From RGIG1681 sp045594425 (GTDB taxonomy: Bacteria > Bacillota > Clostridia > Christensenellales > UBA1242): DNA of 64,000 nucleotides. Position numbers and translations under genes: made by a program. Each line of letters starts with the position of its first letter. The first letter of the stretch is position 1. The notes beneath the pieces were generated by a model. That model was given only the letters and a program-made list of their open reading frames with translations. It did no database searches and was not told the origin of the DNA. Where the stretch lies: NCBI GenBank assembly GCA_045594425.1, contig JAZNYK010000006.1, positions 124,001 to 188,000 of the forward strand, given 5' to 3'. Below are positions 50,871 through 59,683 of the stretch, piece by piece.

Positions 50871-53048
50871 ATGAAAATTATCAAGAGAAGTGGTGAGGAA
50901 CAAGAATTTGATTCACAAAAAATCATCAATGCTGTAAGCAAGGCAAACGTAACAGTTAGTGAAAGATTGCGTCTTTCAGAAGAACAACTTGTTGATATTG
51001 CTGAAAACATTGAAAGAAGATGCAAAAAAATCAAACGTGCCTTGAGCGTTGAAGAAATTCAAGATTTGGTTGAACATCAAATCATGCAAATGGGTGCTTT
51101 TGACGTTGCTAAAAACTATATCACCTATCGCTATCAAAGAGCACTTGATAGACAATCAAACACAACCGACAAACAAATCATGTCACTCATTGAATGCAAT
51201 AATGAAGAAGTTAAGCAAGAGAACTCAAACAAGAACCCAACCATCAACTCTGTTCAAAGAGACTATATGGCTGGTGAAGTTTCAAAAGACCTCTGCAAAA
51301 GATTCTTGGTTCCTGAAGATGTTATGAAAGCCCATGAAGAAGGCTTGATTCATTTCCATGATTCAGACTATTTTGCACAAAGAATGCACAACTGTGACCT
51401 TGTTAACCTTGAAGATATGCTTCAAAACGGCACTGTTATTTCAGGCACAATGATTGAAAAACCTCATTCATTCTCAACCGCTTGTAACATTGCAACACAA
51501 ATCATCGCACAAGTTGCATCAAACCAATATGGTGGACAAAGTATCACTCTTACCCACCTTGCTCCATTTGTTGATGTTTCTAGAAAGAAAATCAGAAGAA
51601 AAACTGAAGAAGAATTCAAAACTCTTGGAATTGACGTTTCTGAAGAACAATTAACAGAAATTGTTGAAAACAAAGTTAAAGACGAAATCAACAAAGGTAT
51701 CCAAACAATTCAATATCAAGTTGTAACACTCATGACAACAAATGGTCAAGCACCATTTATCACAGTGTTTATGTATTTGGGCGAAGCAAAAAATGAACAA
51801 GAAAAGAAAGACCTTGCAATAATGATTGAAGAAACATTAAAGCAAAGAATTCAAGGCGTTAAAAACCAAAAAGGTGTTTACATCACACCAGCATTTCCAA
51901 AACTTATTTATGTTCTTGAAGAACAAAACATTCATGAAGATAGCCCTTACTATTACCTTACAGAACTTGCTGCAAAATGCACAGCAAAACGTATGGTTCC
52001 TGACTATATTTCAGAAAAGAAAATGCTTGAACTCAAAGTTGACAAAAATGGTGAAGGTCACTGTTACACCTGCATGGGTTGCAGAAGTTTCTTAACACCA
52101 TTTATTGACGAAGAAGGCAAGCCAAAATATTATGGCAGATTCAACCAAGGCGTTGTTACTGTAAACCTTGTTGATATTGCCCTTTCATCAAGAAAAGATA
52201 TGAAGAAATTCTGGAAAATCTTTGATGAAAGAATGGAACTTTGCCACAAAGGTTTGCAAACAAGACACGAAAGACTCACTGGCACACTTTCAGACGCTGC
52301 TCCAATCCTTTGGCAATATGGCGCTCTTGCAAGACTCAAGCCAGGCGAAACCATCGACAAACTTTTGCATGGTGGCTATTCAACCATTTCTTTAGGCTAT
52401 GCTGGTTTGTGGGAAACCGTTTATTACCTTTCAGGCAAAAAACTTACCGAACCTGAAGGCAAAGAACTTGGCATTGAAATTTTGAAAAAACTTAACGAAT
52501 ATACCAAAAAGTGGAAAGAAGCAGAAAACATCGACTATTCACTTTATGGCACACCACTTGAATCAACAACTTACAAATTCTCAAAATGCTTGCAAAAGAG
52601 ATTTGGTATTGTTGAAGGTGTAACAGACAAAAACTACATCACAAACAGTTATCACGTTCACGTAACAGAACCAATCAACGCATTTGAAAAACTTGCACTT
52701 GAAAGTGAATTCCAAGCACTTTCACCTGGTGGAGCAATCTCATACGTTGAAGTTCCAAATATGCAAAACAACATCCCTGCTGTTCTCGAAGTTATGAAAT
52801 TTATCTACGACAACATCATGTATGCTGAACTTAACACAAAATCTGACTACTGTATGTGCTGTGAATATGACGGCGAAATTGAAATCAAAGAAGATGAAGG
52901 TGGCAAACTTGTTTGGAAATGTCCAAACTGTGGAAACACCGACCAAACAAAAATGAACGTTGCAAGAAGAACTTGCGGCTACATTGGTTCACAATATTGG
53001 AACCAAGGCAGAACTCAAGAAATCAAAGAAAGAGTTTTACACTTATAA
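50871..53048 (+). CDS. nrdD: anaerobic ribonucleoside-triphosphate reductase
   Basis: 725 residues. N-terminal ATP-cone (about 1-90), finger-loop and radical-site Cys region (GHCYTCMGCRSF, about 395), C-terminal zinc site (CMCCEYDGE ... CPNCGN) and glycyl-radical motif RRTCGYIG near residue 700. It makes dNTPs from NTPs without oxygen. Followed by its activase NrdG 10 bp downstream. It starts behind AAAGGAGAAAGGTCAC. Confidence 0.96.
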   Translation: MKIIKRSGEEQEFDSQKIINAVSKANVTVSERLRLSEEQLVDIAENIERRCKKIKRALSVEEIQDLVEHQIMQMGAFDVAKNYITYRYQRALDRQSNTTDKQIMSLIECNNEEVKQENSNKNPTINSVQRDYMAGEVSKDLCKRFLVPEDVMKAHEEGLIHFHDSDYFAQRMHNCDLVNLEDMLQNGTVISGTMIEKPHSFSTACNIATQIIAQVASNQYGGQSITLTHLAPFVDVSRKKIRRKTEEEFKTLGIDVSEEQLTEIVENKVKDEINKGIQTIQYQVVTLMTTNGQAPFITVFMYLGEAKNEQEKKDLAIMIEETLKQRIQGVKNQKGVYITPAFPKLIYVLEEQNIHEDSPYYYLTELAAKCTAKRMVPDYISEKKMLELKVDKNGEGHCYTCMGCRSFLTPFIDEEGKPKYYGRFNQGVVTVNLVDIALSSRKDMKKFWKIFDERMELCHKGLQTRHERLTGTLSDAAPILWQYGALARLKPGETIDKLLHGGYSTISLGYAGLWETVYYLSGKKLTEPEGKELGIEILKKLNEYTKKWKEAENIDYSLYGTPLESTTYKFSKCLQKRFGIVEGVTDKNYITNSYHVHVTEPINAFEKLALESEFQALSPGGAISYVEVPNMQNNIPAVLEVMKFIYDNIMYAELNTKSDYCMCCEYDGEIEIKEDEGGKLVWKCPNCGNTDQTKMNVARRTCGYIGSQYWNQGRTQEIKERVLHL

Positions 53049-53058
53049 GGAGGGCATT

Positions 53059-53583
53059 ATGAATTACGGAAACATCAAAAATACAGATATAGCAAATGGT
53101 GAAGGCATTAGAGTTTCTTTGTTTGTTTCCGGATGCACTCATCACTGCAAAAACTGTTTCAATCCAGAAACTTGGGATTTTTGCTACGGCAAGCCATTCA
53201 CTGAAGAAGTTGAGGAAAAAATCATCAAGATGCTTGAACCTGACTATGTTAACGGTTTAACACTTCTTGGTGGTGAACCTATGGAACCTCAAAACCAAAA
53301 AGCACTCCTTCCATTTATTAAAAAAGTTCGTGAAAAATTTGGAAACAAAAAAAACATTTGGTGCTACACAGGTTTTATCTTTGATAAAGACCTTGCCCCA
53401 AACGGAAGAGTTTATTGTGATGCAACATCAGAACTTTTAAATAACATTGATGTTTTGGTTGATGGTCCTTTTATTGAAGACCTTAAAAACCTTTCACTTA
53501 AATTTAGAGGTTCTTCAAATCAAAGAATTATCAATCTTCCAGAAACATTCAAAACAAACGAAATCGTTTTAAAAATGGCATAA
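53059..53583 (+). CDS. nrdG: anaerobic ribonucleotide reductase activating protein
   Basis: 174 residues from ATG 53059 (AAGGAGGGC). Radical-SAM CxxxCxxC in SGCTHHCKNCF (about 27-37) and GGEP (about 75). It generates the glycyl radical of NrdD using S-adenosylmethionine. Same operon as nrdD. Confidence 0.95.
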   Translation: MNYGNIKNTDIANGEGIRVSLFVSGCTHHCKNCFNPETWDFCYGKPFTEEVEEKIIKMLEPDYVNGLTLLGGEPMEPQNQKALLPFIKKVREKFGNKKNIWCYTGFIFDKDLAPNGRVYCDATSELLNNIDVLVDGPFIEDLKNLSLKFRGSSNQRIINLPETFKTNEIVLKMA

Positions 53584-53585
53584 TC

Positions 53586-53618
53586 AAAAACACTTGGCTA
53601 GTTCCAAGTGTTTTTTTT
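53586..53618 (+). terminator. terminator of nrdDG
   Basis: AAAAACACTTGG-CTAGTT-CCAAGTGTTTTTTTT. Confidence 0.85.
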
Positions 53619-53683
53619 GCGCAATTTTTAATAAATTTATGACAAATTATTACATATTGAAAATTTTATGCTATAATTTGAGC

Positions 53684-54529
53684 ATGGAAAATGAAATTTT
53701 AGACAAAGCAATCAAAGGCATTCGCAAAAAATATCATAAAGAATTATTCTCCACATTTGCCAAAGCGTTAAATGAATATGAATTGCTTGAACCAAATGAC
53801 AAGGTTGCTGTTTGCATTTCTGGAGGAAAAGACTCTATGCTTATGGCTATGCTTTTTCAAGAATTAAAAGTGCACAACAAGTTCCCTTTTGAACTTGAAT
53901 TTTTAGTTATGGACCCCGGATATAGCCCCGCAAACAGAAAACAAATTGAAGATAATGCAAAAACATTAAACATACCAATAACCACCTTTGAAAGTGACAT
54001 TTTTGACAGCGTGGTTAATATTGACAAATCTCCATGCTATGTTTGTGCAAGAATGCGCAGGGGGCACCTATATGCAAAAGCCAAAGAACTTGGTTGCAAC
54101 AAAATTGCACTTGGTCATCATTATGACGATGTTATTGAAACTATTTTAATGGGTATGCTTTATGGTGCACAAGTTCAAACAATGATGCCAAAACTTCACA
54201 GCACCAACTTTGAAGGTATGCAACTTATTCGCCCACTCTATTTAGTCAGAGAAAAAGATATTATTGCTTGGCGTGATTATGCTGGGTTAACATTTTTGCA
54301 ATGTGCTTGCAAGTTCACAGAAACTGTTCAAGACGAAATTGACAACGCAGATGTATTAAGTTCAAAACGTCATAAAGTTAAAGAACTTATTGCAAGCCTC
54401 GCAAAAGAAGACCCTCAAATAGAATATAACATTTTTAGAAGTGTTGAAAATGTTAATCTGTCAACAATCATTGAATATAAAGACAAAGACGGAAAAAAAC
54501 ATAATTTTAAAGATGATTATGATAAATAA
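53684..54529 (+). CDS. ttcA: TtcA-like tRNA thiolation ATPase
   Basis: 281 residues from ATG 53684. PP-loop SGGKDSM (about 45-51), CYVCARM (about 109-115) and CACKF (about 211) match TtcA, an Fe-S enzyme that thiolates C32 of tRNA. TATGCTATAAT ends 6 nt before this ATG and there is no ribosome site, so the mRNA is probably leaderless; earlier in-frame codons lie over the promoter and terminator. The 3' end carries a 20-bp tandem duplication (54510-54550). Confidence 0.8.
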   Translation: MENEILDKAIKGIRKKYHKELFSTFAKALNEYELLEPNDKVAVCISGGKDSMLMAMLFQELKVHNKFPFELEFLVMDPGYSPANRKQIEDNAKTLNIPITTFESDIFDSVVNIDKSPCYVCARMRRGHLYAKAKELGCNKIALGHHYDDVIETILMGMLYGAQVQTMMPKLHSTNFEGMQLIRPLYLVREKDIIAWRDYAGLTFLQCACKFTETVQDEIDNADVLSSKRHKVKELIASLAKEDPQIEYNIFRSVENVNLSTIIEYKDKDGKKHNFKDDYDK

Positions 54530-54550
54530 AAGATGATTATGATAAATAAA
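54510..54550 (+). repeat. 20-bp tandem duplication over the ttcA stop
   Basis: AAAGATGATTATGATAAATA occurs twice head to tail, the first copy encoding the last residues and stop of the TtcA-like protein. Confidence 0.85.
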
Positions 54551-54575
54551 ACCGCAAAAATATAAAAATAATCAT

Positions 54576-54612
54576 AAAAAAATCCCTAAAAAATAGGGAT
54601 TTTTATTTTTTT
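54576..54612. terminator. bidirectional terminator
   Basis: AAAAATCCCTA-AAAAA-TAGGGATTTTTATTTTTT. Confidence 0.8.
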
Positions 54613-54808
54613 ACTTTGATTTATAATACAACATACAATGGCAAAAACCTTCAAACTCTGGGTCTTTAATTTGGTCACGGAACTCTTTGCACATACATTT
54701 GTTTTCCTCAATTCTTTCACGTTTGCATGGGCAGTATCCACCTGTTTTCTTTAACCCCTCTTGAATAACCTCAACCATTTTTTTGTCTTTATTAAATTCA
54801 ACTTTCAT
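54611..54808 (-). CDS. ferredoxin-thioredoxin reductase catalytic-domain protein
   Basis: 65 residues. Cys pattern GYCPCKRE ... KCMCKEF ... FCHCMLYY is that of the FTR catalytic beta chain, with a 4Fe-4S cluster and a redox-active disulfide. The plant-type variable chain is absent, as in anaerobes. Same strand and only 11 bp after the superoxide reductase, so it may supply or relay electrons in oxidative defence. Confidence 0.8.
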   Translation of the reverse strand: MKVEFNKDKKMVEVIQEGLKKTGGYCPCKRERIEENKCMCKEFRDQIKDPEFEGFCHCMLYYKSK

Positions 54809-54819
54809 AACATCTCACC

Positions 54820-55194
54820 TTAGGCTTTCCACAAACTATGCAAATTGCAATAAGCATAAACTGCTTCAACCTCATCGCCTTCGCAAAGAGCGAAACTAAC
54901 CTTTGGTTCGTCACCAGGTTTTAAAGCCTTTCTTTGACTTCCAGTTTTTGTTTGAAGTGAAACCCATTCAATATAATGTTCTTCACTCATTGGATGTAAC
55001 ACACTTCCAACAACAACTTCAACAATATTTCCTTTAACTTCATAAACAGGAACGTGTTTTTCAACCGAAGCATCTGTTGTTCCTGCAACAAGTTCTGTCA
55101 TAGGCGAACCACAACAAACAACTGGCACACCACTAGCCTTAACCGACTCCACAATATTTCCACAATGTTTACAAATATAAAATTTTTGTTCCAT
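54820..55194 (-). CDS. dfx: desulfoferrodoxin, superoxide reductase
   Basis: 124 residues. An N-terminal rubredoxin-like site CKHCG (8-12) with CCGSP (27-31), then neelaredoxin iron ligands in EKHVPVYE (His about 45), HPMSEEHYIEW (His 67/73) and CNLHSLW. It reduces superoxide to peroxide without making oxygen, typical of anaerobes. AAAGGAG site. Confidence 0.95.
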   Translation of the reverse strand: MEQKFYICKHCGNIVESVKASGVPVVCCGSPMTELVAGTTDASVEKHVPVYEVKGNIVEVVVGSVLHPMSEEHYIEWVSLQTKTGSQRKALKPGDEPKVSFALCEGDEVEAVYAYCNLHSLWKA

Positions 55195-55279
55195 AATATA
55201 ATTCTCCTTTGTTTTATAACATATTCATTATACAACAAAAATAATATATTTTCCTACAATTTAAATACTATTTTTAAAT

Positions 55280-55317
55280 AAAAAACACTTCATTATTTTG
55301 AAGTGTTTTTCTTTTTT
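55280..55317. terminator. bidirectional terminator
   Basis: AAAAACACTTCA-TTATTT-TGAAGTGTTTTTCTTTTTT; overlaps the 3' end of the 55293 gene. Confidence 0.75.
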
Positions 55318-56201
55318 ATCACAACCTTTTTCTTTTTTGCTGACTGATTATTTTTGTTTGTTGTTTTCTTTTTTGAAGAATCTATTGTTTGTGTTTTTTG
55401 TTGTTTTTTATCTTTTGCTGATTCTTCGGCATTTTCAACTGCAAAAGTAAGTGACATTGAATTTAATTCTTCATTTTCTGGCTTATTTACAACTTCAATC
55501 ATGTTATCAATTGGTCTAACACGTTTTTTAATGAATGTTAAATCTTCAATTTTTACACGCTTTTTAAGAACAAATATTGCACATATTGTGCACACGGTTG
55601 CAGCCCCAATAGAATCCAAAATCAAATCTTTCATTGTATCAAGAACCGCTTCTGTTCCAACAAATGGCTCACCTCTGCCAGACATTGTTGAGACATAGGC
55701 TCTTTGCATATTTAAGCCAAACATTGTGTCAAATGCAAATTCCAAAATTTCCCACAAAGCACCAATTGCAAGGGTTACAGAAAATGCAAAAATAACAACA
55801 AATGGTAAACTTAACTTAAACCCATTTCCATTATCTTTGTTTAAAAGGTTTATAAGCGAGAAACTCAAAAGTGCAATAAGCATTCCAGAGAATGTGTGGA
55901 GTGCTGCATCCCACCACTTAACCTTTACAAAAAATCCCAAGATTTCGCCAAACAAGAAGTGCGCCAAACAGAAACATATAAATAAAAAGTAAACAAATTC
56001 AGGAATATCTAAATCTATTTTTTTCAAGAACACAGGGAGCATTGAAACAATTAAAAACATTCCACTTTGTGCACAGTTGAACATATAGTCAGACTTAACT
56101 GAATGGTCTTCATTTAAAAACATACCAATCAAACTAACAATAAAAACAATACCCAACAATATTCTGTGATAAATATAAGTCACTCTAGTAAATCTCTTCA
56201 T
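55293..56201 (-). CDS. YjdF/DUF2238-like membrane protein with basic tail
   Basis: 302 residues from ATG 56201; the ATG at 56207 touches the GGGGG ribosome site. About six membrane helices in 1-210, with KWWDAALHTFSG (about 96) and WEILEFAFD (about 149) as in DUF2238/YjdF proteins. The last 60 residues are Lys/Asn/Thr-rich and disordered. Function unknown. Confidence 0.7.
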   Translation of the reverse strand: MKRFTRVTYIYHRILLGIVFIVSLIGMFLNEDHSVKSDYMFNCAQSGMFLIVSMLPVFLKKIDLDIPEFVYFLFICFCLAHFLFGEILGFFVKVKWWDAALHTFSGMLIALLSFSLINLLNKDNGNGFKLSLPFVVIFAFSVTLAIGALWEILEFAFDTMFGLNMQRAYVSTMSGRGEPFVGTEAVLDTMKDLILDSIGAATVCTICAIFVLKKRVKIEDLTFIKKRVRPIDNMIEVVNKPENEELNSMSLTFAVENAEESAKDKKQQKTQTIDSSKKKTTNKNNQSAKKKKVVIKKKNTSK

Positions 56202-56307
56202 TAGCATCCCCCTTTCTTAAATTTTATAACTCTTATAATTTAATAAATTCTAAACTCAAAGTCAATACTAAATCAGAAATTAAATAATTGTAAAAATTTT
56301 GTAAAAG

Positions 56308-56342
56308 AAAATCAAGACATCTTTAGATGTCTTGATTTTTTT
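56308..56342. terminator. bidirectional terminator
   Basis: AAATCAAGACATC-TTTA-GATGTCTTGATTTTTTT. Confidence 0.85.
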
Positions 56343-56910
56343 GACTTTGTCTTTTGAGACGTTTGAGCACTATTTGCAACTTTGGTGTGTTATACCTTAA
56401 AACCATTGTTGGCAAAATGTTTAAAAACAAATTAACAATTGCAACCGGAACACCAATCACCAATGCGTATTTTAATGGAAATAAAAATACGCCCAAAAAG
56501 CCAACAAAATAGCCAATTCTGTGAGTTAAAACCCCTTTGTTGCTTTCAATGATAAATCTTTCGATATACTCTGGATTATTTGGGTCATTTAACTTATTTT
56601 TTCTAAAACCACCAAGTCCACCAAGTTCCCAAACTTTATCTTTCCATTTTCTGATTTTTAGTTTTTCATAAAACTTTTGGCAACGTTTTGAAACTTGATA
56701 ATGTTTGTTATCAACAGCAAACCACTTGTTAGGCATTTTGTTAACAATTATTGCAAACAAACCGTCAATTGCAAATTGAAACACAGTTGATGCAAAAGTC
56801 ATCAAAATAACCGCCCACCATGAATAACCAAATGTTGCAGTTCCAAAAATTATATTTAAACCTGAAATCACAACATTTGCAACAAATATTATGCTTAAAT
56901 ATAAAACCAT
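56323..56910 (-). CDS. membrane protein, CrtO acyltransferase-like
   Basis: 195 residues, four hydrophobic helices (about 3-22, 27-57, 128-150, 152-170). The segment RKWKDKVWELGGLGGFRKNKL followed by RFIIESNKGVLTHR resembles the conserved part of CrtO-type glycosyl acyltransferases, though from memory and not certain. It is last of three minus-strand genes with a GT8 glycosyltransferase and a PlsC-like acyltransferase, which fits glycolipid assembly. Confidence 0.55.
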   Translation of the reverse strand: MVLYLSIIFVANVVISGLNIIFGTATFGYSWWAVILMTFASTVFQFAIDGLFAIIVNKMPNKWFAVDNKHYQVSKRCQKFYEKLKIRKWKDKVWELGGLGGFRKNKLNDPNNPEYIERFIIESNKGVLTHRIGYFVGFLGVFLFPLKYALVIGVPVAIVNLFLNILPTMVLRYNTPKLQIVLKRLKRQSQKNQDI

Positions 56911-56922
56911 TATTTTCCCTTT

Positions 56923-57750
56923 TTATTTATCATAAGTAAGTTTTGTTTTATAAAAGTCTTCGTAACACTTAACCCACGCTTTATAATTTTGCTCTTTCAT
57001 ATATTCAATATTTTGCTTCTTATTAAGTTCTGGCTTTGGATAAATTGCAGGCAATATATTCATTGTGTATTTTTGAACATAAAAACCATCATTATCCAAA
57101 ACATCGCTGTCTTCCATTGTAATAAAAATTGGAACAACCGGAACTCCGCTTGAAATTGCAAGTCTAAAGGCACCATTTTGCATTGGTCTTGGCTTTCTAT
57201 AGTTCCACCACATACCCTGCTCTGGATAAATCAAAATGTTTTCACCACGCTTTAAAAGAACATCAACTGACTTTAAAAACTTTTTCATTGTTTCTGTGTT
57301 TGATGAAAGAGGCAAAGTGTTACAGTGTTTCATAAACAAACCAAAAGGCGCTGGTGGATTTGTGTAGTTGCCTTCTCTAATAACCTTATACAAAAGTCTG
57401 CCGTTCATATAAGGTTTTAAAGTCTTCCAAACAGCATAGTTATCACAAGGGTTAAAGTGATTGCAAGTAACAATTGAACCACCTGCAACTTTAACAAAGT
57501 TTTCAATTCCAACAACTTTATCAATAATAAGTTGTTTGTTTTTTATCATCTTTTCAAAAAACTTTTGACCTGCAAGGTTTGCAAAAAATGTTTTTATTTT
57601 GCTAGAAAGTTTTTTGTTTAAATAGTCCACTTTGTTTGGCAAAAGTTCAATTGTTTCTGGGTCATCTTCAACATCATGGTCCCAAAGTTGATTTTTTTCA
57701 AGTTCGGCTATTTTTTCAATTATTTTTAATCTTGATTCCGATTTTTCCAT
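56923..57750 (-). CDS. PlsC-like acyltransferase
   Basis: 275 residues. HX4D in CNHFNPCDN (about 97-105) and motif III ILIYPEQGMWWN (about 174-185). The enzyme should acylate a phosphate- or sugar-linked glycerol at the membrane. It stands between the GT8 gene and the CrtO-like gene with short gaps (15 and 12 bp). Confidence 0.8.
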   Translation of the reverse strand: MEKSESRLKIIEKIAELEKNQLWDHDVEDDPETIELLPNKVDYLNKKLSSKIKTFFANLAGQKFFEKMIKNKQLIIDKVVGIENFVKVAGGSIVTCNHFNPCDNYAVWKTLKPYMNGRLLYKVIREGNYTNPPAPFGLFMKHCNTLPLSSNTETMKKFLKSVDVLLKRGENILIYPEQGMWWNYRKPRPMQNGAFRLAISSGVPVVPIFITMEDSDVLDNDGFYVQKYTMNILPAIYPKPELNKKQNIEYMKEQNYKAWVKCYEDFYKTKLTYDK

Positions 57751-57765
57751 AATATCAAACTACCA

Positions 57766-58719
57766 TTAATTATTTTTGTTTAATTTCTTTTTAAAAGTAT
57801 TTTCAGAATGCGAATATTCAATCGCTTTGATTTGAATGTCAATACCTGCTCTTTCTTTTTTGAGTCTTGCAAGGTCATCAAAACCATCTCTGATTGCGAC
57901 AATGTCTTCATAGAATGGAGAATCTTTTGCATATTCCCAGAAATGGAATCCTAAAAACATATCAGGAACGTGCCAAGGTTTTGCTCCAAGTGCATAGTGA
58001 ACAATTTTTGGAGATTCACATTCAACACCTTCAAGTGGTGTTCTGTTCCATTCAAATGGCAAGTATTTAATTTTTCCTCTGCACAAATAGTTCATATAAG
58101 ATTGGTCTGGGTCAATAACATTGAAGTTGTATGTATTGATAAGTTCAACAAATTGTTCTTCAATTTTATTTTCTCTAAATTTTGCGAGGTCCATAATCAT
58201 GATGCCTGCATTAATATAATATTTACTTTCAATTCCAACGGCTTCTTTTGTATAATAACTAAAGATTGGTGAATGTAAAATCCAATTTTCAATAACACCA
58301 CCAATATAGTTGTCTTCAAGGTCGGTAAAATAAAGTTCAGAAATATCCCCAAGAACAATAATGTCACAATCTAAATATAAGATTTTGTCATATTGTGGAA
58401 ACAAAGTTTGAATGAAAAGTCTATACCATGTTGCAAGACCAAAGTGTTGTTCGATTGGAAGCAAATTTCTAATATCTTTAATATAATCAGAAATGTCTGC
58501 AAACTCGATTGTAAAGTTTTCATTTTCAAGCATTTCAACTTTTTCTACATTTTCTTGTTTTAAACCTGTGTTCAAAACAATAATTTTATATTGATAGTCC
58601 TTTGATGCATTTGCAATAAGTGACCTTATTGTAACATCCAAAAATGGAACATAATTATCGTCTGTTGAAAAGAAAATAGGTATTTCGCCGTTAATAATGT
58701 CTTTTTTTAATTTAACCAT
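57766..58719 (-). CDS. GT8-family glycosyltransferase
   Basis: 317 residues. IPIFFSTDDNYVPFLDVTI at the N-terminus and the metal-binding DxD in LYLDCDIIVLG (about 109-119), then YINAGIMIMDL and HYALGAKPWH, all GT8 signatures (LgtC/GatL type). Uses a UDP-sugar, probably UDP-Glc or UDP-Gal, to extend a lipid or wall polymer. First gene of the three-gene run. Confidence 0.88.
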   Translation of the reverse strand: MVKLKKDIINGEIPIFFSTDDNYVPFLDVTIRSLIANASKDYQYKIIVLNTGLKQENVEKVEMLENENFTIEFADISDYIKDIRNLLPIEQHFGLATWYRLFIQTLFPQYDKILYLDCDIIVLGDISELYFTDLEDNYIGGVIENWILHSPIFSYYTKEAVGIESKYYINAGIMIMDLAKFRENKIEEQFVELINTYNFNVIDPDQSYMNYLCRGKIKYLPFEWNRTPLEGVECESPKIVHYALGAKPWHVPDMFLGFHFWEYAKDSPFYEDIVAIRDGFDDLARLKKERAGIDIQIKAIEYSHSENTFKKKLNKNN

Positions 58720-58819
58720 AAAATTTCTCCTTCGTGCTTTTCACGCACATACATTATTGCAAATATATTAAAATTTTACAAGTTTTTACAACACATTTTG
58801 CTCCCGACATTTATTCAAG

Positions 58820-58859
58820 TTCTGGGAATTGCAAAAAATCATTCCCATTTTCTGGGAAT
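58820..58859. promoter_or_regulatory. TTCTGGGAAT repeats, probable operator
   Basis: TTCTGGGAAT at 58820-58829 and 58850-58859, 30 bp apart, with the reverse half ATTCCCA at 58841-58847. So TGGGAAT pairs with ATTCCCA on either side. It lies between the divergent GT8 and HTH genes. Confidence 0.6.
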
Positions 58860-58938
58860 CACCTCTTAAATTATGAAAAATTCAGCACTACAAATTACCA
58901 TTTTTTGTAACATATACCAAAATTTTTATTGTAACAGG

Positions 58939-58967
58939 TTGATTTGTAAAACAAATTTTAGTATACT
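58939..58967 (+). promoter_or_regulatory. promoter of the HTH membrane regulator
   Basis: TTGATT (58939-58944), 17-bp spacer, TATACT (58962-58967), 18 bp before the ATG. Confidence 0.75.
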
Positions 58968-58985
58968 TTTTGTAAGGAGAATATT

Positions 58986-59576
58986 ATGAAAGACATCAAA
59001 AATATTATTGCAGACAACTTAATATCCCTTCGAAAACAACACAAACTCACTCAAAATGAACTAGCAGAAAAATTAAATTATTCCGACAACACCATTTCAA
59101 GATGGGAAAAAGCAGAAATCACTCCAAGTGTTGAAACTTTGGTTCAAATTAGTGAAGTTTATGATGTTTCACTAGAATCTCTTTTAAAAGAAAATGTCAT
59201 TAAAGAAGTAACTGAAACAAGCCGTGCAATAAAAATGAAAAAACTTTCAACAATTTTACTTGGTGTGTCTGTTGTTTGGTTTTTTGCGGTTATTGCTTTC
59301 TTTTATATGGAAACATTCTTTAACTATAACGGCTGGACACTATTTATATGGTCAATTCCACTTTCCTGCTTGGTTTTGCTTGGATTTAACAAATATGTAA
59401 ACAGCAGGGCTTATAGTTTTGTGTTTAGCACAATTTTGATATGGTCACTCATCACAAGCATTTATTTGCAATTCCTTAAATATAATTTGTTTTTAATTTA
59501 TTTCATTGGAATTCCTGTTCAACTTTCTATTACAATCTACACATTTGTTAGACCAAAAAAACATAAAGAAAAATAA
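58986..59576 (+). CDS. membrane-bound XRE-family regulator
   Basis: 196 residues. N-terminal HTH (about 10-62, TQNELAEKLNYSDNTISRWEK) joined to four hydrophobic helices (about 85-105, 113-130, 142-162, 167-188). Such fusions often sense the envelope. AAGGAG site 7 bp before ATG. The upstream TTCTGGGAAT repeats may be its target. Confidence 0.83.
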   Translation: MKDIKNIIADNLISLRKQHKLTQNELAEKLNYSDNTISRWEKAEITPSVETLVQISEVYDVSLESLLKENVIKEVTETSRAIKMKKLSTILLGVSVVWFFAVIAFFYMETFFNYNGWTLFIWSIPLSCLVLLGFNKYVNSRAYSFVFSTILIWSLITSIYLQFLKYNLFLIYFIGIPVQLSITIYTFVRPKKHKEK

Positions 59577-59607
59577 AAACACTCAAACATCGTTTGGGTG
59601 TTTTTTT
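59576..59607 (+). terminator. intrinsic terminator
   Basis: AAAACACTCAAAC-ATC-GTTTGGGTGTTTTTTT. Confidence 0.8.
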
Positions 59608-59683
59608 ACAAAACTTTTACAATTAAAATATACTATTTTAATAAACTATATGCTATTATATAATCGTATAATGGAGGCGAACT

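Noticed and set aside
52960..53058. Longer NrdG start overlapping nrdD
   Set aside because: AAGGAGGGC precedes ATG 53059, and the extra residues are the other-frame reading of the NrdD C-terminus.
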